Shown here one piece after another: positions 18,649 to 28,052 of a stretch of DNA of 64,000 nt. Origin of the DNA: JAWRCU01 sp033542235 (lineage in GTDB: Bacteria; Pseudomonadota; Alphaproteobacteria; Rhizobiales; Rhizobiaceae); the NCBI RefSeq assembly GCF_033542235.1, contig NZ_JAWRCU010000007.1:223110-287109 (forward strand), in the 5' to 3' direction. The notes beneath the pieces were generated by a model. That model was not told where the DNA came from and did not search any database. It was given only the letters and a program-made list of their open reading frames with translations. The position numbers were made by a program, and so were the translations under genes. The stretch's first letter is position 1; each line of letters begins with the position of its first letter.

Positions 18649-18881
18649 GTTGGTACGAGGACCTGACCGTTCACCTCGGCGACGAGAAACTCCGCTCCGC
18701 AATCCGCGGCATGTCGGAACTGGCCGAGACAGCCGAAAGCTCTGCCTTGGCCATGGCGCCGGTCGGCACCCGCCAGTCACGCTTGTGAGGTTCCTGCGCC
18801 GGACCCGAAATTCGCTGAGGCGCGACTTGGAAAACTGTCATATGTGCGTGCTAAGCGGCCGAGAACACAGCCGGAGGGCAC

Positions 18882-19493
18882 ATGACCATCGTGACAACAG
18901 TGGACGAACTTGAGGCTCTTTACGGCACGCCGGGCGACACTTCGCTCGTCAAGGAGCTCGACCGCATCATCCCCGAATATGCGGCCTTCATCGAGGCATC
19001 TCCTTTTGTCGCATTGGCGACCTCCGGCCCTGAAGGGCTTGATTGCTCGCCACGCGGCGATCTCGCCGGCTTCGTGCGCATCAAGGACGAGGTGACCCTG
19101 CTGATGCCCGACCGGCACGGCAACAACCGTGCCGACAGCCTGAAGAACATTGTGCGCGACGGCCGTGTCGGGCTCCTGTTCCTTGTTCCGGGTTCGGGCA
19201 CGACGCTGCGCGTCAATGGGCGCGCCGAGCTTTCGATCGATCCCGAACTGCGCGCCTCATTCACCGTCGAAGGCAAGGTGCCGCGCTCGGTGATCGTGAT
19301 TGCAGTCGAGGCGGTCTATTTCCAGTGCGCACGCGCCATCGTCCGTTCGGATATCTGGAACCCTGCAAAACACGTCGACCCGAAGTCGCTTCCCACGCCC
19401 GGTGCAATATTGGCTGCAGTGAGTGCGAACCGCATCGGCGGTGAGAGCTACGACCGGGACTGGCCGGAGCGCGCCAGGAAGTCGATGTGGTGA
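18882..19493 (+). CDS. Pyridoxamine 5'-phosphate oxidase-family FMN protein (MSMEG_1061-like)
   Basis: 203 residues; the ATG is preceded by CCGGAGGGC. The split-barrel flavin-binding fold is indicated by PFVALATSGPEGLDCSPRGD (about 41-60), LMPDRHGNNRADSLKNI (about 75-91) and the C-terminal NPAKHVDPKSLPTPG. This subgroup of PPOX-type proteins binds FMN or F420-like flavins and probably reduces or oxidises small substrates; it is not a true PdxH. Its stop codon is adjacent to the stop of the convergent MarR gene. Confidence 0.85.
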   Translation: MTIVTTVDELEALYGTPGDTSLVKELDRIIPEYAAFIEASPFVALATSGPEGLDCSPRGDLAGFVRIKDEVTLLMPDRHGNNRADSLKNIVRDGRVGLLFLVPGSGTTLRVNGRAELSIDPELRASFTVEGKVPRSVIVIAVEAVYFQCARAIVRSDIWNPAKHVDPKSLPTPGAILAAVSANRIGGESYDRDWPERARKSMW

Positions 19494-19946
19494 TCAATCG
19501 ATCCTGAGCGCCTCGGCGATGCGGCGCATGTGCTCGCCCACAAAGTCGCACTCGGCCGGTGTCGAGGCTGCCATCACCTTCTCGATCAGCGCCATGTGGA
19601 CCTTGAGCGCCTCCATCAGCAGCGCCTCGCCGGAAAGGGTGAGGTAGAGCCGCAGCACCCGCCGGTCCTTGCCGTCGGTCTCGCGCCTCACCAGCGCCCG
19701 CCGCTCGAGCTGCGGCAGCAGCATGGTGATGTTCGATCTTCCGACCAGCAGCTTTCGCGCGAGGTCGTGCTGCGACATGCCGGGGTGCCGGTAGAGGTTC
19801 ATCAGCACATCGAGCTGCGCCGGCTTGAGATCGAGTGGATGAAGCGCTGCCGCGAGCGCGCGCTCGACCGAGTGGCACGCGCGCGCCACCGCGACCCAGT
19901 TGCGGAAGCGAGGATTATCCCAGGGAAGTGATTGCATTTTGTTCAT
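19494..19946 (-). CDS. MarR-family transcriptional regulator
   Basis: 150 residues from the ATG at 19946; the frame remains open to 20270 but that part overlaps the divergent hydrolase gene. The winged-helix core is LDVLMNLYRHPGMSQHDLARKLLVGRSNITMLL followed by the wing RRETDGKDRRVLRLYLT, matching MarR proteins that usually repress a divergent gene and dissociate on binding small phenolic or lipophilic ligands. Twin palindromic operators overlap its start and that of the alpha/beta hydrolase, so it very probably autoregulates and controls that hydrolase. Confidence 0.9.
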   Translation of the reverse strand: MNKMQSLPWDNPRFRNWVAVARACHSVERALAAALHPLDLKPAQLDVLMNLYRHPGMSQHDLARKLLVGRSNITMLLPQLERRALVRRETDGKDRRVLRLYLTLSGEALLMEALKVHMALIEKVMAASTPAECDFVGEHMRRIAEALRID

Positions 19947-19974
19947 GCTTGAACGATAATGTTCATGTTTGAAC
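19941..19974. promoter_or_regulatory. Twin 14-bp palindromic operator between MarR regulator and hydrolase
   Basis: Two near-identical imperfect palindromes, GTTCATGCTTGAAC at 19941-19954 and GTTCATGTTTGAAC at 19961-19974, stand 20 bases apart, two helical turns, so two MarR dimers could bind on one face. They cover the start codon of the MarR gene (19944-19946) and the first codons of the hydrolase gene. Symmetric half-sites GTTCA/TGAAC are typical in size for MarR dimers. Confidence 0.6.
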
Positions 19975-20906
19975 CATTTCGAGTGGCCCTCAATATGGCA
20001 CCAGTCGCGCGAAAGGTCATCTGGGCACTGTTCGGCGCTGCTGAACATGTCATGCCGGCGGCTGCCGGCAGAATCGCTTTTGAGCTGTTTGCTCGCACGC
20101 CCCATCCAAAATCCCTCGGCGAGGGCGGCAGGAAGGCCGTTGAACGGGCCGCCGGCCTGCTTGCGGAAGCGCGCCGGCATTGCCTCACCACCCGCTCCGG
20201 CCGCATCACTGTATTCGAGTTCCGCCCTCGATCGGACAGGGGGCGGCGCGCCCCCATTCTGGTGCTGCACGGCTGGGGTTCACGCACCGAATTCATGAAG
20301 GGGCTGATCGAAGGATTTCGCGATGCCGGGCACCGCGTCATCTCGCTCGATTTTCCCGGCCATGGTCATTCGCCCGGTCGCCGGCTGACCCTCGTCAGCG
20401 CGGTCGAATCAGTTCGCGTCGCAGGCGAGTGGTTCGGGCCGTTCGAGGCGATCGTCGGTCATTCCTTCGGCGGCGCAGTCGCGGTCAACGCCGTGGCGGG
20501 CTCAGTGAAGGGCGTTCCGCCGCTCGCGGCGGATCGACTCGTGCTGATTGCTGCGCCAAGTTCAATGCCGGCGCTCTTCGAAGGCTTCGGTCGGCAGATC
20601 AATCTCGGAAAAAAATCTTACAGAAGCTTCGCAGCCAGGGTCGAACGTCTCGCCGGGCATCCGCTCGAGCATTACGTCGGCTCCGCTCGACTTGCCGAGG
20701 CCGCGGTGCCGACGCTGGTGCTGCATGCTCACGACGACCGGGAAGTCTCCATCGACCATCCGCAGGACTATGCCGCAGCAGGCGATCACGTCCGCCTCGA
20801 TTGGGTCGACGGTCTTGGCCACCGTCGTGTCCTGGGTGATCCGCGGGTTGTCAATAGAGCCGTGGCGTTTCTGTCGGAAGGCGAGCAGACCGCGCTCGTC
20901 TATTAG
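19959..20906 (+). CDS. Alpha/beta hydrolase
   Basis: 315 residues. The fold is shown by LVLHGWGS (oxyanion region, about 101-108), nucleophile Ser169 in GHSFGG, acid Asp in HDDREV and His in LGHRR near the C-terminus. The N-terminal about 75 residues are an extra helical segment before the catalytic domain. Probably an esterase or lipase acting on small acyl esters; no signal peptide. The start is uncertain: 19959 is used, with ATGs at 19965 and 19995 as alternatives, none with a good Shine-Dalgarno. The overlapping operators indicate MarR control. Confidence 0.85.
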   Translation: MFMFEPFRVALNMAPVARKVIWALFGAAEHVMPAAAGRIAFELFARTPHPKSLGEGGRKAVERAAGLLAEARRHCLTTRSGRITVFEFRPRSDRGRRAPILVLHGWGSRTEFMKGLIEGFRDAGHRVISLDFPGHGHSPGRRLTLVSAVESVRVAGEWFGPFEAIVGHSFGGAVAVNAVAGSVKGVPPLAADRLVLIAAPSSMPALFEGFGRQINLGKKSYRSFAARVERLAGHPLEHYVGSARLAEAAVPTLVLHAHDDREVSIDHPQDYAAAGDHVRLDWVDGLGHRRVLGDPRVVNRAVAFLSEGEQTALVY

Positions 20907-21351
20907 TCGCTGCTCAACCATCGCGCGAGCGGGCTCCAGCTTCTGCAACGATCCCTCGATTCACACGTTTCGTTTCTGCTCAACCGCAAGCGAGGAAACG
21001 TGCGATGGCCAGAACGCCAAAGCCGGGACAAGTTGACGCGGCAACATACCAAAATGGGCGAGGGGTCTCGATGGGGATCAAGACGAGAGCCACAGCCAGT
21101 AGGCCTCCAAGGGCAGGGGCGGTCAGCAGCAGGGGAGCCGGTGCAGGATCGTGCACTGCGTTGACCTGGGGTGATGTGAAGCAGGCGGGCAACATCGCTG
21201 AGCTAATTAAGACGAGTTTAACGAAACCGGTATGAATCAAATAAGCACCGCCTTAGATCTGCCATGCGTGGACGTGCAATTTATGCGTGCGGAGTGGCGG
21301 CTTGAGTCGCAAGAGGGGAGCCGACCGGCCACGGCGGCTTGGGTATGATCG
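20907..21351. other. Gene-poor interval before the L,D-transpeptidase gene
   Basis: About 445 bases. Short open frames exist on both strands (76 codons on plus at 21005, 86 on minus at 20980), overlapping each other; neither has a recognisable domain, codon bias or Shine-Dalgarno. I see no RNA gene. It probably holds the promoter of the L,D-transpeptidase gene. Confidence 0.5.
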
Positions 21352-23247
21352 ATGAAGATTCTCGGCAGAGTGCTTTTTGCTTTGATGGCAACTTCGCTGG
21401 TCGTTTCCCAGCCGGCTGCTGCTGCAGAGCGCATCGACGGTCTCAGGCGGGCGCCCGCGCAGGTCGAAGGCCGGCGTAGCCTGTTCGATTTGCTGTTTGG
21501 CGGACCGGTGCGCTCCAGGCCTGCCAACGAACTGCCTCCGGCGCCGGCTGCTCCCGTAGAGGCGCCTGCCGTCAAGCCGGTAAAGATCACCGCCCCGAGC
21601 TATTATGATTACAAGCCCGATCGGTTGGTCAAAGTCGATTTCGCGCCGTTCAAGGCGATCCCGGAGAAGGCTGCGTTCGGCCCTTCTCTCACAGACCTGA
21701 CCGTCGGCGAAGCCGCAGCCGGCCTGGAGGGGTTCGACCTCTATGCCGAGAAGGACGTGGCGCAGGCGCTCGTCGATTACTACTCGGCCAACCCTCAATT
21801 CATCTGGGTCAGCGGCTTCACCGCCAACGGCAAGGCGGAAGAGGCGATCCGTATGCTCGGCGAAGCCGAGAGCTACGGCTTGTCGCCGGCTGATTATGCG
21901 GTGGCTGTGCCCTCCGCCTCGTTCGACACAAACGACTTGGCCGCGCGCAAAGCGGAACTGGTGCGCTTCGAGATGACGCTTTCGGCGCGCGTGCTGCGCT
22001 ATGTCCGCGATGCGCAGAACGGACGCGTCGATCCAAACCGCATTTCGGGCTACCATGATTTTCCGCCGAAGCCACTGGACCTGCCGGGTATTCTGAGAAC
22101 CCTGGCACACACTGCGGAGGTGCGCACCTATCTCGAGTCGCGCCATCCGCAGAACCCCGAGTATCAGGCGCTGCGCGTGGAACTCGAGGCGTTGCGCGCC
22201 AGTGAGGAGAACCGGATCGTCGTCGACCCGAAATTGCTGCTGAAGCCTGGCGAGACGAGCCCCGAGTTGCCGAAGCTGCTCCAGCTCGTCGCACGCGATC
22301 TCGATGATGAGAGCGGCGGCGAATATGGCGAAACACTTTATACGCTCGGCAACAGCGAGACTTACGTTCCCGAACTGGTGCCAGTGATCGAAGCAGCGCA
22401 GAAACGCGCCGGACTTAAGCCCGACGGCGTCATCGGTCCGCGCACCGTCGCCAAGCTCGCGGGTATCTCCAGGGCCGATCGTGTCCAGAAGGTGACCTAT
22501 GCGCTCGAGCAACTGCGCTGGCTGCCCTCCGACCTCGGCAGCCCCCGAGTCTTCATCAATGAGCCGGCCTTCACCGCGAGCTTCATCGATGGCGGCGAGG
22601 AAAAGCTGACCATGCGTGCCGTGATCGGCAAGCCCACCAACCAGACCGCGTTCTTCTTCCGCGATGCCGAGCAGGTGGACTACAACCCCTATTGGGGCGT
22701 CCCGCAGTCGATCCTCGTCAACGAGATGCTGCCGCGCCTTCGCCGTGACCCCGGTTATCTTGACCGCGCCGGCTATGAGGTGACCGACTCCAAGGGCCGC
22801 CACATCCCGTCGTCCGAAGTGGATTGGAGCGCCTATGGAGCCAAAATTCCGTTCAACGTCCGCCAGATACCCAGCGAGGCCAATGCGCTCGGGGAGCTGA
22901 AGATCCTGTTCCCCAACAAGCACGCGATCTATATGCACGACACGCCCGAGAAGTCGCTGTTCAAAAGGGATGCGCGCGCCTTCAGCCATGGCTGCGTGCG
23001 CCTCGCCGACCCGCGTGGCATGGCGGCCGCCGTGCTCGGCACCACGGTGGACCACATCGCCGACAAGCTGAAGCAGGGCCACTCCTCGGAGAAGGTGACG
23101 CGCAAGATCCCCGTCTATGTCGCCTATTTCACGGCTTGGCCGAACTCATCGGGCAAGGTTGAATATTTCAACGACGTTTACGACCGCGACGCTCACTTGG
23201 CGACCGCGATCGAGAAGACCGCGGCAGTGCGAACCCCTGCGAGCTGA
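21352..23247 (+). CDS. Murein L,D-transpeptidase, YcbB/LdtD type
   Basis: 631 residues with a signal peptide (about 1-25, ending PAAAAE). Domain order matches YcbB: an N-terminal scaffold domain (about 95-330), a peptidoglycan-binding repeat (AAQKRAGLKPDGVIGPRT, about 350-370) and the YkuD catalytic domain (about 395-570) with IYMHDTPEKSLF and FSHGCVRLADP, giving nucleophile Cys548 and its paired His. It makes 3-3 (mDap-mDap) crosslinks or attaches proteins to peptidoglycan in the periplasm; rhizobia have many such paralogues and rely on them for polar growth. Length and order are normal for the family. Confidence 0.92.
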   Translation: MKILGRVLFALMATSLVVSQPAAAAERIDGLRRAPAQVEGRRSLFDLLFGGPVRSRPANELPPAPAAPVEAPAVKPVKITAPSYYDYKPDRLVKVDFAPFKAIPEKAAFGPSLTDLTVGEAAAGLEGFDLYAEKDVAQALVDYYSANPQFIWVSGFTANGKAEEAIRMLGEAESYGLSPADYAVAVPSASFDTNDLAARKAELVRFEMTLSARVLRYVRDAQNGRVDPNRISGYHDFPPKPLDLPGILRTLAHTAEVRTYLESRHPQNPEYQALRVELEALRASEENRIVVDPKLLLKPGETSPELPKLLQLVARDLDDESGGEYGETLYTLGNSETYVPELVPVIEAAQKRAGLKPDGVIGPRTVAKLAGISRADRVQKVTYALEQLRWLPSDLGSPRVFINEPAFTASFIDGGEEKLTMRAVIGKPTNQTAFFFRDAEQVDYNPYWGVPQSILVNEMLPRLRRDPGYLDRAGYEVTDSKGRHIPSSEVDWSAYGAKIPFNVRQIPSEANALGELKILFPNKHAIYMHDTPEKSLFKRDARAFSHGCVRLADPRGMAAAVLGTTVDHIADKLKQGHSSEKVTRKIPVYVAYFTAWPNSSGKVEYFNDVYDRDAHLATAIEKTAAVRTPAS

Positions 23248-23346
23248 TCAAATGGGAGGGTTTGCAGGCGCCGCGGCTAGAGTATTTTGCAGCCTAGTGG
23301 AATCACTTGGCGTTGCAAAAATGCGGCAAAAACAATTAGAGGGGGC

Positions 23347-23372
23347 GGCAGCCCGGATTTATCCAGGCTGCC
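23347..23372. terminator. Hairpin downstream of the L,D-transpeptidase gene
   Basis: GGCAGCC (23347-23353) pairs with GGCTGCC (23366-23372), with an inner GGAT/ATCC stem and a single mismatch, 100 bases after the transpeptidase stop. There is no run of T after it, so it is a weak terminator candidate for either of the two convergent genes. The rest of 23248-23557 (310 bases) shows nothing else recognisable. Confidence 0.45.
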
Positions 23373-23557
23373 AGATCTAGACTAAGAATAGGTGTGGCGT
23401 ACTGCAGTTTGGCTTGGCCCAGGCGCTGCCCTTCACCCTTGCCAGTCTTACGCACGGTGAGAGGAGGCGCGCTGCATCCGCGTCTCCCCCACTCTTCGGC
23501 GCTTGAGATTTGTGCGAACAACTACCCGACAGGGAGAGGACGAGCGGCGGCGTCAAT

Positions 23558-26500
23558 CTAAAACCTCACCGAGAGGGTGGCGTTCGCAGCGTGATCCTGG
23601 ACGCCGTCGCCGATCTGGCCGGAATAGCCGATTTCGAGACGCGACCCGGCGGTCAGATCGAGGCCGAACGTGGCGCCGAGAACAAGCGCGTCTTCGGCGA
23701 TCGCCGTGCCCGCGACGGTAAAGAAGTCGCTGCCGGTGAAGGCCTGGGTTGCAAACGGCGTGGTATCGCCGAAGGCGTGGCGCCAGCCAACCGTGCCGCC
23801 GGCCGTCGCCCTGATACCGCCGAGGTCGAAGCTGGTGCTGGCGTTCAGACCGAGCGTCGTGAAGGTGACGTCGCTGTTGCTGCTCTGGCCGGTGAGGCCG
23901 GCCGTGCCGCTCTCGGTATAGCCGTCCGTATGAAGATTGACGTAGGCGAGATTGGCGAAGGGCTCGAAAGCGGCATCGCCATAGGCAAAAGTATAGCCGG
24001 CCTCGCCGAAAGCCTGCGCCGTGCGGGCATCGTAACTGGCCTCCGCCTCCTCCGACAGCGCGCCGACGGCGATCCTGCGGGACGTGTCGATTTCGTGCCA
24101 TGTGTTGGCCGCACCGAAGCGGAGGCCGAGCGCTCCCATCTGGGTGCCGGTATAGGCCGCCAGCGTATAGCTGGAGACGTCGGCCGAGGAGGCACGTGCA
24201 TCGCTGTCGAGCGAAGAGTGGCTGTAGCCGGTGGCGAGGCCAAGCCGCCAATCGTCGGTGACGAGGGCATCGCCGCCAATGAAGAAGCCGCCGATGGAGC
24301 TCGTGAGCTCGGCCGCGTTGCCGTCGCCGTCGAAATCATCCCGGGCGCCGAAGCCTTGCGCCCACACGGCGAAGCGGTCCGTCGTCGCCGGCGCGGCTTC
24401 CGGCCCGCCCGGCCCGTAGGCCATTACCGGGGTAGCGGATGTCGTGGCTGGGTCGCCGAAGGCTGTGCGGATGCGGTTGTTCGCAGCGTCGCGAATGAAG
24501 CGGCTCTCCTCGATCAGCGCCGTCTTGGCGCTGGCGTGGATCTCGCCGGAAAGATTGTCGAAGGCGCTTTGCGCCTCAGCAGTCGAAAGCCCGGTAATGG
24601 CATCATAGATCGCGTTGCCCGACCCGAGGCTTTCGGCGCCTTGAGCCGTGGCGATCTGGTTGAACGTTGTGCCGGCGCTCGCAAAGCCGACACTATTGCG
24701 GCTGAGCGTCAGGTAGACGCTGCTCGCGTCATAGCTGAGGTTCGGGTCGAGGAAGGCGAGGTCGGAGGTGACATCGGCGAACGTGCCGGTGACTCCGCCG
24801 CCGGCGGTCAGGATCGTGTAGGTCGTGGCGGCGGAGTAGCTGCCCGTTTCGGCCAGCACCTTGATTGTGCCGCCATTGATGGTCGCCTTGCCGCTGGCGG
24901 CGATCTTGTCGGCCTGCCCCGCGGCGTTGGCCTCGACCTGGTAGATGGAGGTCGGGCTGAACAGCACATTGCCGGCCACTTTCAGGGTGCCGATCGAATT
25001 GCCGGGCGCGACGATGCCGCCCGACTGCGCATCGATGGCTCCCACCGTACCGTTGCCACCGAGAACGCCGCCGCTTGCCACGCTGACCGTCGAGCCGGCC
25101 AGCGAGCCGTTCACGGCGAGGCGCCCGCCGCTGACATTGGTTGGCCCGGTAAAGCCGCTGTCGTCGGCATCGAGGATGGTCTCGCCTGCGATCTGGTTGA
25201 TCGTGCCGGAGCCGGTGATCGCCGGGGTGAAGTGGTACTTCGCGCCGGTGTGATTGAAGTTGATCGTGCCCGTGCCGTCACCGAATTGCACGGTCGGCGT
25301 GTCGAGTGCGCCTGGCGCCGCCGCTGCGCTCGCCGGGTCGGCGCCGATGTTGAGCGTGCCGGTGGAACCGGAGCCATCTGCGATCGTGACCGTCCCAGTC
25401 TTGACCGCGAGTGTGCCGCCGTCGGTCAACGTCGTCACGCCGATCCCGTTCACACCGACATAAAAGTCGCCGCCCAGCTGCCACGACGAGCCGCTGCCCG
25501 TGATTGTCGCGGCGCCCCGGCCACCCGCGTTCTCGCCGACAAATGCCGCAAAGCTGGTGACTTTGCCGCCGTTTCGAACCATGAGCGAGCCGGTGCCGGC
25601 GATGCCGAGATCAATTCCGTTGTTGGCTGCCAGCTTCGAGTTTGCGCCATCCACGGTGACCTGACCGACGGCTCCAGAGAAATTGCCGATCTGAATCGCG
25701 TTGGCGCCGGCTTGGCCGCCATTCGCGATCGCCAGCTTGCCGTCTCCCATGTGGCCGATCTCGAGGGTGGCGCTGGTGTCAAAGGCAGAACCGGCGCCAT
25801 CGACGACCACCTGGCCCGTTCCTCCAGCCGCAACGCCTATGGTGCCGAAAGCAGCATCGACCTTTCCGCCATTCGAAATGATCAGCGCGCCGTCGCCAAG
25901 GTTGCCGACGTTGAGATCAGCTGAATTGGTCCAGCTCGAGCCAGTACCGTTCACCGTCGCTGTGCCTGCCGCCCCGGCCGGGCTGCCCAGGTAGCCGTAT
26001 TTGGTGATCACCTGGCCGCCATTCGAGACCGTCAGCTCGCCTTCGCCCGCGCCTCCGACGAAAAATGCCTGGGTGTTGGTCCAGGTCGAACCGGTCCCGG
26101 TCACAATCGCTGTGCCCTTGCCGTCTGCGAACTCGCTCAGAATGCCCAGCAAATCGCTGACGGCGGCGCCGTTCGAAATCGTGAGCTGGCCCGTCCCGTG
26201 ATAACCGACACAGAGGGTGCCCGTGTCCCAGTGTGATCCGCTTCCGCTCACGCTGGCCGTGCCCTGCGAGCCGGCTGCATAGCCGATGGAGGTCAGGATG
26301 CTGGTGACCGCGCCACCATTCGAGATGTCCAACTCACCCGTGCCGGCAGCGCCGACCTGGAGGCTGCCATTGTTGGTCCAGGTGGCACCTGCCCCCGAAA
26401 CGTCGACCACCCCGCTTGAACCCGCAGTCCCGCCTATAACGCCGTACGTGTTCGTGACGGTGCTACCGGCTCCGATGCTCAATCCCGCGATTCCACTATC

Positions 26501-26860
26501 ACCGACAGTCAGAGAGCCGGTACTAGTCAGCGTACCCCCGTTCTGAATCCGGAGGTTTGCGGTCCCGGTGGTGCCGACTTTGACGGATCCGGAGTTCGCG
26601 TTCTGTCCGTCAATTGTCGCTGCGTTCGGCGAATTCGTATCGATCGAGACACTATCCGCCGAGGTCGGAGCCGTGTTCGTGCTCCAGTTTGTTGGATCGG
26701 TCCAGTCGGTGCTGGTCCCGCCATTCCAACTGAGGGAGCCCGCGAGGGCTGGCGCGGAAACAATGACGCCGACAAGCGCTGTCGAGCCCAGGAGCGCCCC
26801 CGTCAGGCGGGAGATCCCGAATCGAGCGGGCGAAAAATCATGCTGTCCGGCGAAAATCAT
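23558..26860 (-). CDS. Large autotransporter with beta-strand repeats and C-terminal beta-barrel
   Basis: About 1100 residues from the ATG at 26860, chosen for its GGGGGAG; the frame is open to 26893. Order: extended signal peptide with a long N-terminal region (cleavage near APALAG), a passenger of about eight imperfect repeats of about 48 residues built around ELTISNGG, IGYAAGSQGTA and GTGSSWTN (roughly residues 120-500), a passenger-associated transport repeat (APGNSIGTLKVAGN), and a C-terminal autotransporter barrel of about 280 residues ending in ...SVRF, the aromatic-terminal signal for BAM insertion. A type V secreted surface adhesin or beta-helix is expected. An AraC regulator lies upstream on the same strand. 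Confidence 0.92.
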   Translation of the reverse strand: MIFAGQHDFSPARFGISRLTGALLGSTALVGVIVSAPALAGSLSWNGGTSTDWTDPTNWSTNTAPTSADSVSIDTNSPNAATIDGQNANSGSVKVGTTGTANLRIQNGGTLTSTGSLTVGDSGIAGLSIGAGSTVTNTYGVIGGTAGSSGVVDVSGAGATWTNNGSLQVGAAGTGELDISNGGAVTSILTSIGYAAGSQGTASVSGSGSHWDTGTLCVGYHGTGQLTISNGAAVSDLLGILSEFADGKGTAIVTGTGSTWTNTQAFFVGGAGEGELTVSNGGQVITKYGYLGSPAGAAGTATVNGTGSSWTNSADLNVGNLGDGALIISNGGKVDAAFGTIGVAAGGTGQVVVDGAGSAFDTSATLEIGHMGDGKLAIANGGQAGANAIQIGNFSGAVGQVTVDGANSKLAANNGIDLGIAGTGSLMVRNGGKVTSFAAFVGENAGGRGAATITGSGSSWQLGGDFYVGVNGIGVTTLTDGGTLAVKTGTVTIADGSGSTGTLNIGADPASAAAAPGALDTPTVQFGDGTGTINFNHTGAKYHFTPAITGSGTINQIAGETILDADDSGFTGPTNVSGGRLAVNGSLAGSTVSVASGGVLGGNGTVGAIDAQSGGIVAPGNSIGTLKVAGNVLFSPTSIYQVEANAAGQADKIAASGKATINGGTIKVLAETGSYSAATTYTILTAGGGVTGTFADVTSDLAFLDPNLSYDASSVYLTLSRNSVGFASAGTTFNQIATAQGAESLGSGNAIYDAITGLSTAEAQSAFDNLSGEIHASAKTALIEESRFIRDAANNRIRTAFGDPATTSATPVMAYGPGGPEAAPATTDRFAVWAQGFGARDDFDGDGNAAELTSSIGGFFIGGDALVTDDWRLGLATGYSHSSLDSDARASSADVSSYTLAAYTGTQMGALGLRFGAANTWHEIDTSRRIAVGALSEEAEASYDARTAQAFGEAGYTFAYGDAAFEPFANLAYVNLHTDGYTESGTAGLTGQSSNSDVTFTTLGLNASTSFDLGGIRATAGGTVGWRHAFGDTTPFATQAFTGSDFFTVAGTAIAEDALVLGATFGLDLTAGSRLEIGYSGQIGDGVQDHAANATLSVRF

Positions 26861-27068
26861 CAACTCCCCCAATCCGAATCCATCCGCCATCACGGCGCAG
26901 TTGGGGGACGTTTAGCTATTCGACCGGCCGCACCGCTTGGGCTGCGCGGCACATGGCTTGGGCAGAACGGCAGCTTTTGCGGAGGAGGGCAGAGTTGTTG
27001 CAACTCTGCAACGTGCGGCACGGACCCGGAGAATGCATGGCCGGGGATGCGAATGAGCGCGGATTCCG

Positions 27069-28052
27069 TCAAGCCTCGCGCCGCGCGGCAGCGCGAACAT
27101 CGGATGGGGTGACTTGATAGCGGCGCCGAAATGCGTGATTGAAATAGGATAAATCGCCGAAACCTGATTCGAATGCGATGCCGCTGATAGCACGATCGGC
27201 AAAACGCGGATCCGTGAGATGCCGGTAAACCCGTGCAAGCCTCTGGTTCAGCACAAAGTCGGCGAAGGTCGTTTCCTCGCCGGCGAACAGCGCGCGGATC
27301 GATCGTGCTGAAATCCCGTGGCGCCCGGCAAGCGCGCCGATCGTAAGACCGCGGTCTGTAATGTTTTCGATGATGTCGGCCTTGATGGCGCGCAGCCGGG
27401 CAGCGCGTGCCCCCCGTCCCTTGACGATCTCCGCGGCGTCGCGCGTCGCTCCCACGATCAGCGATGCGAGGTCGTGCATGTGCAAGGCGATGGATCGGCG
27501 CAGATCAGGCGTGGCCAGCGCTTCGCTGTCTTTGATGATCCCGACATAGCTGGCCAGCAGCCGTAACGCGGGATGGTTCCGCGGGATCTTGCGGATCATC
27601 GTATCCTCGATGTTGGCGACCAGCGGCGACAACATGGCCCGGCTGAAGCGGAGGTTTCGAATAAAAGACGGAGCATGGCCAAGGAACTCTCCGACCGAAC
27701 CGTTCGAAACCAGCACGGCGTCTCCATCCTGGATGGAGACCTCCCGGCCGAACTGACGCAAAGTACCGGAGCCCTGCGGCGCATAGACGAGGATCACATC
27801 GTCATTGTCGATCATCGTCGCCGTGTGCCTGTTGCGGGTCGGGGAAATCCGTCCGGAGGCCATGCCGAATTCGGCAAGTCCGCACAGGTCGAAATCAAAT
27901 TCGAAAGGGAAGCCGGGAATCGGATCGATTTCCAGCCTCATCACTGCACGGCCGAAATTCTCGCGGGAGGCTTCGATGCCGTCAGGCCCGGCAAACTGCG
28001 CGCTCGAAATGCGCAGTGTCCCCATACCTCCGTCGACCTGCTGGCTGGCCAC
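27069..28052 (-). CDS. AraC-family transcriptional regulator
   Basis: 327 residues from a GTG at 28052 with GGGGAT upstream; an ATG at 28025 is an alternative. The C-terminal about 100 residues carry two helix-turn-helix units (LTIGALAGRHGISARSIRAL and the recognition block ISGIAFESGFGDLSYFNHAF, then RRRYQVTPSDVR), the AraC/XylS signature. The N-terminal about 200 residues resemble the AraC-binding-like domain of OxyR-independent stress or catabolic regulators (RhaS/FeaR-like), ligand unknown. It precedes the autotransporter by 208 bases on the same strand and may control it. Confidence 0.9.
   Translation of the reverse strand: MASQQVDGGMGTLRISSAQFAGPDGIEASRENFGRAVMRLEIDPIPGFPFEFDFDLCGLAEFGMASGRISPTRNRHTATMIDNDDVILVYAPQGSGTLRQFGREVSIQDGDAVLVSNGSVGEFLGHAPSFIRNLRFSRAMLSPLVANIEDTMIRKIPRNHPALRLLASYVGIIKDSEALATPDLRRSIALHMHDLASLIVGATRDAAEIVKGRGARAARLRAIKADIIENITDRGLTIGALAGRHGISARSIRALFAGEETTFADFVLNQRLARVYRHLTDPRFADRAISGIAFESGFGDLSYFNHAFRRRYQVTPSDVRAAARREA

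Noticed and set aside
21005..21240. Overlapping short open frames on both strands before the L,D-transpeptidase gene
   Set aside because: No domain, no ribosome-binding site and no coding bias; they antisense each other.
21253..23082. 609-codon minus-strand open frame
   Set aside because: Antisense to the clearly recognised L,D-transpeptidase gene.
23510..25924. 804-codon plus-strand open frame
   Set aside because: Lies entirely antisense to the autotransporter gene; its length comes from the GC-rich repeats, and its product is Arg/Ala/Gly-rich without domains.
25490..26600. Periodic repeats considered as CRISPR or satellite DNA
   Set aside because: They are in-frame protein repeats of about 48 codons that differ throughout; no conserved repeat-spacer structure. 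No CRISPR array was seen anywhere in the window.
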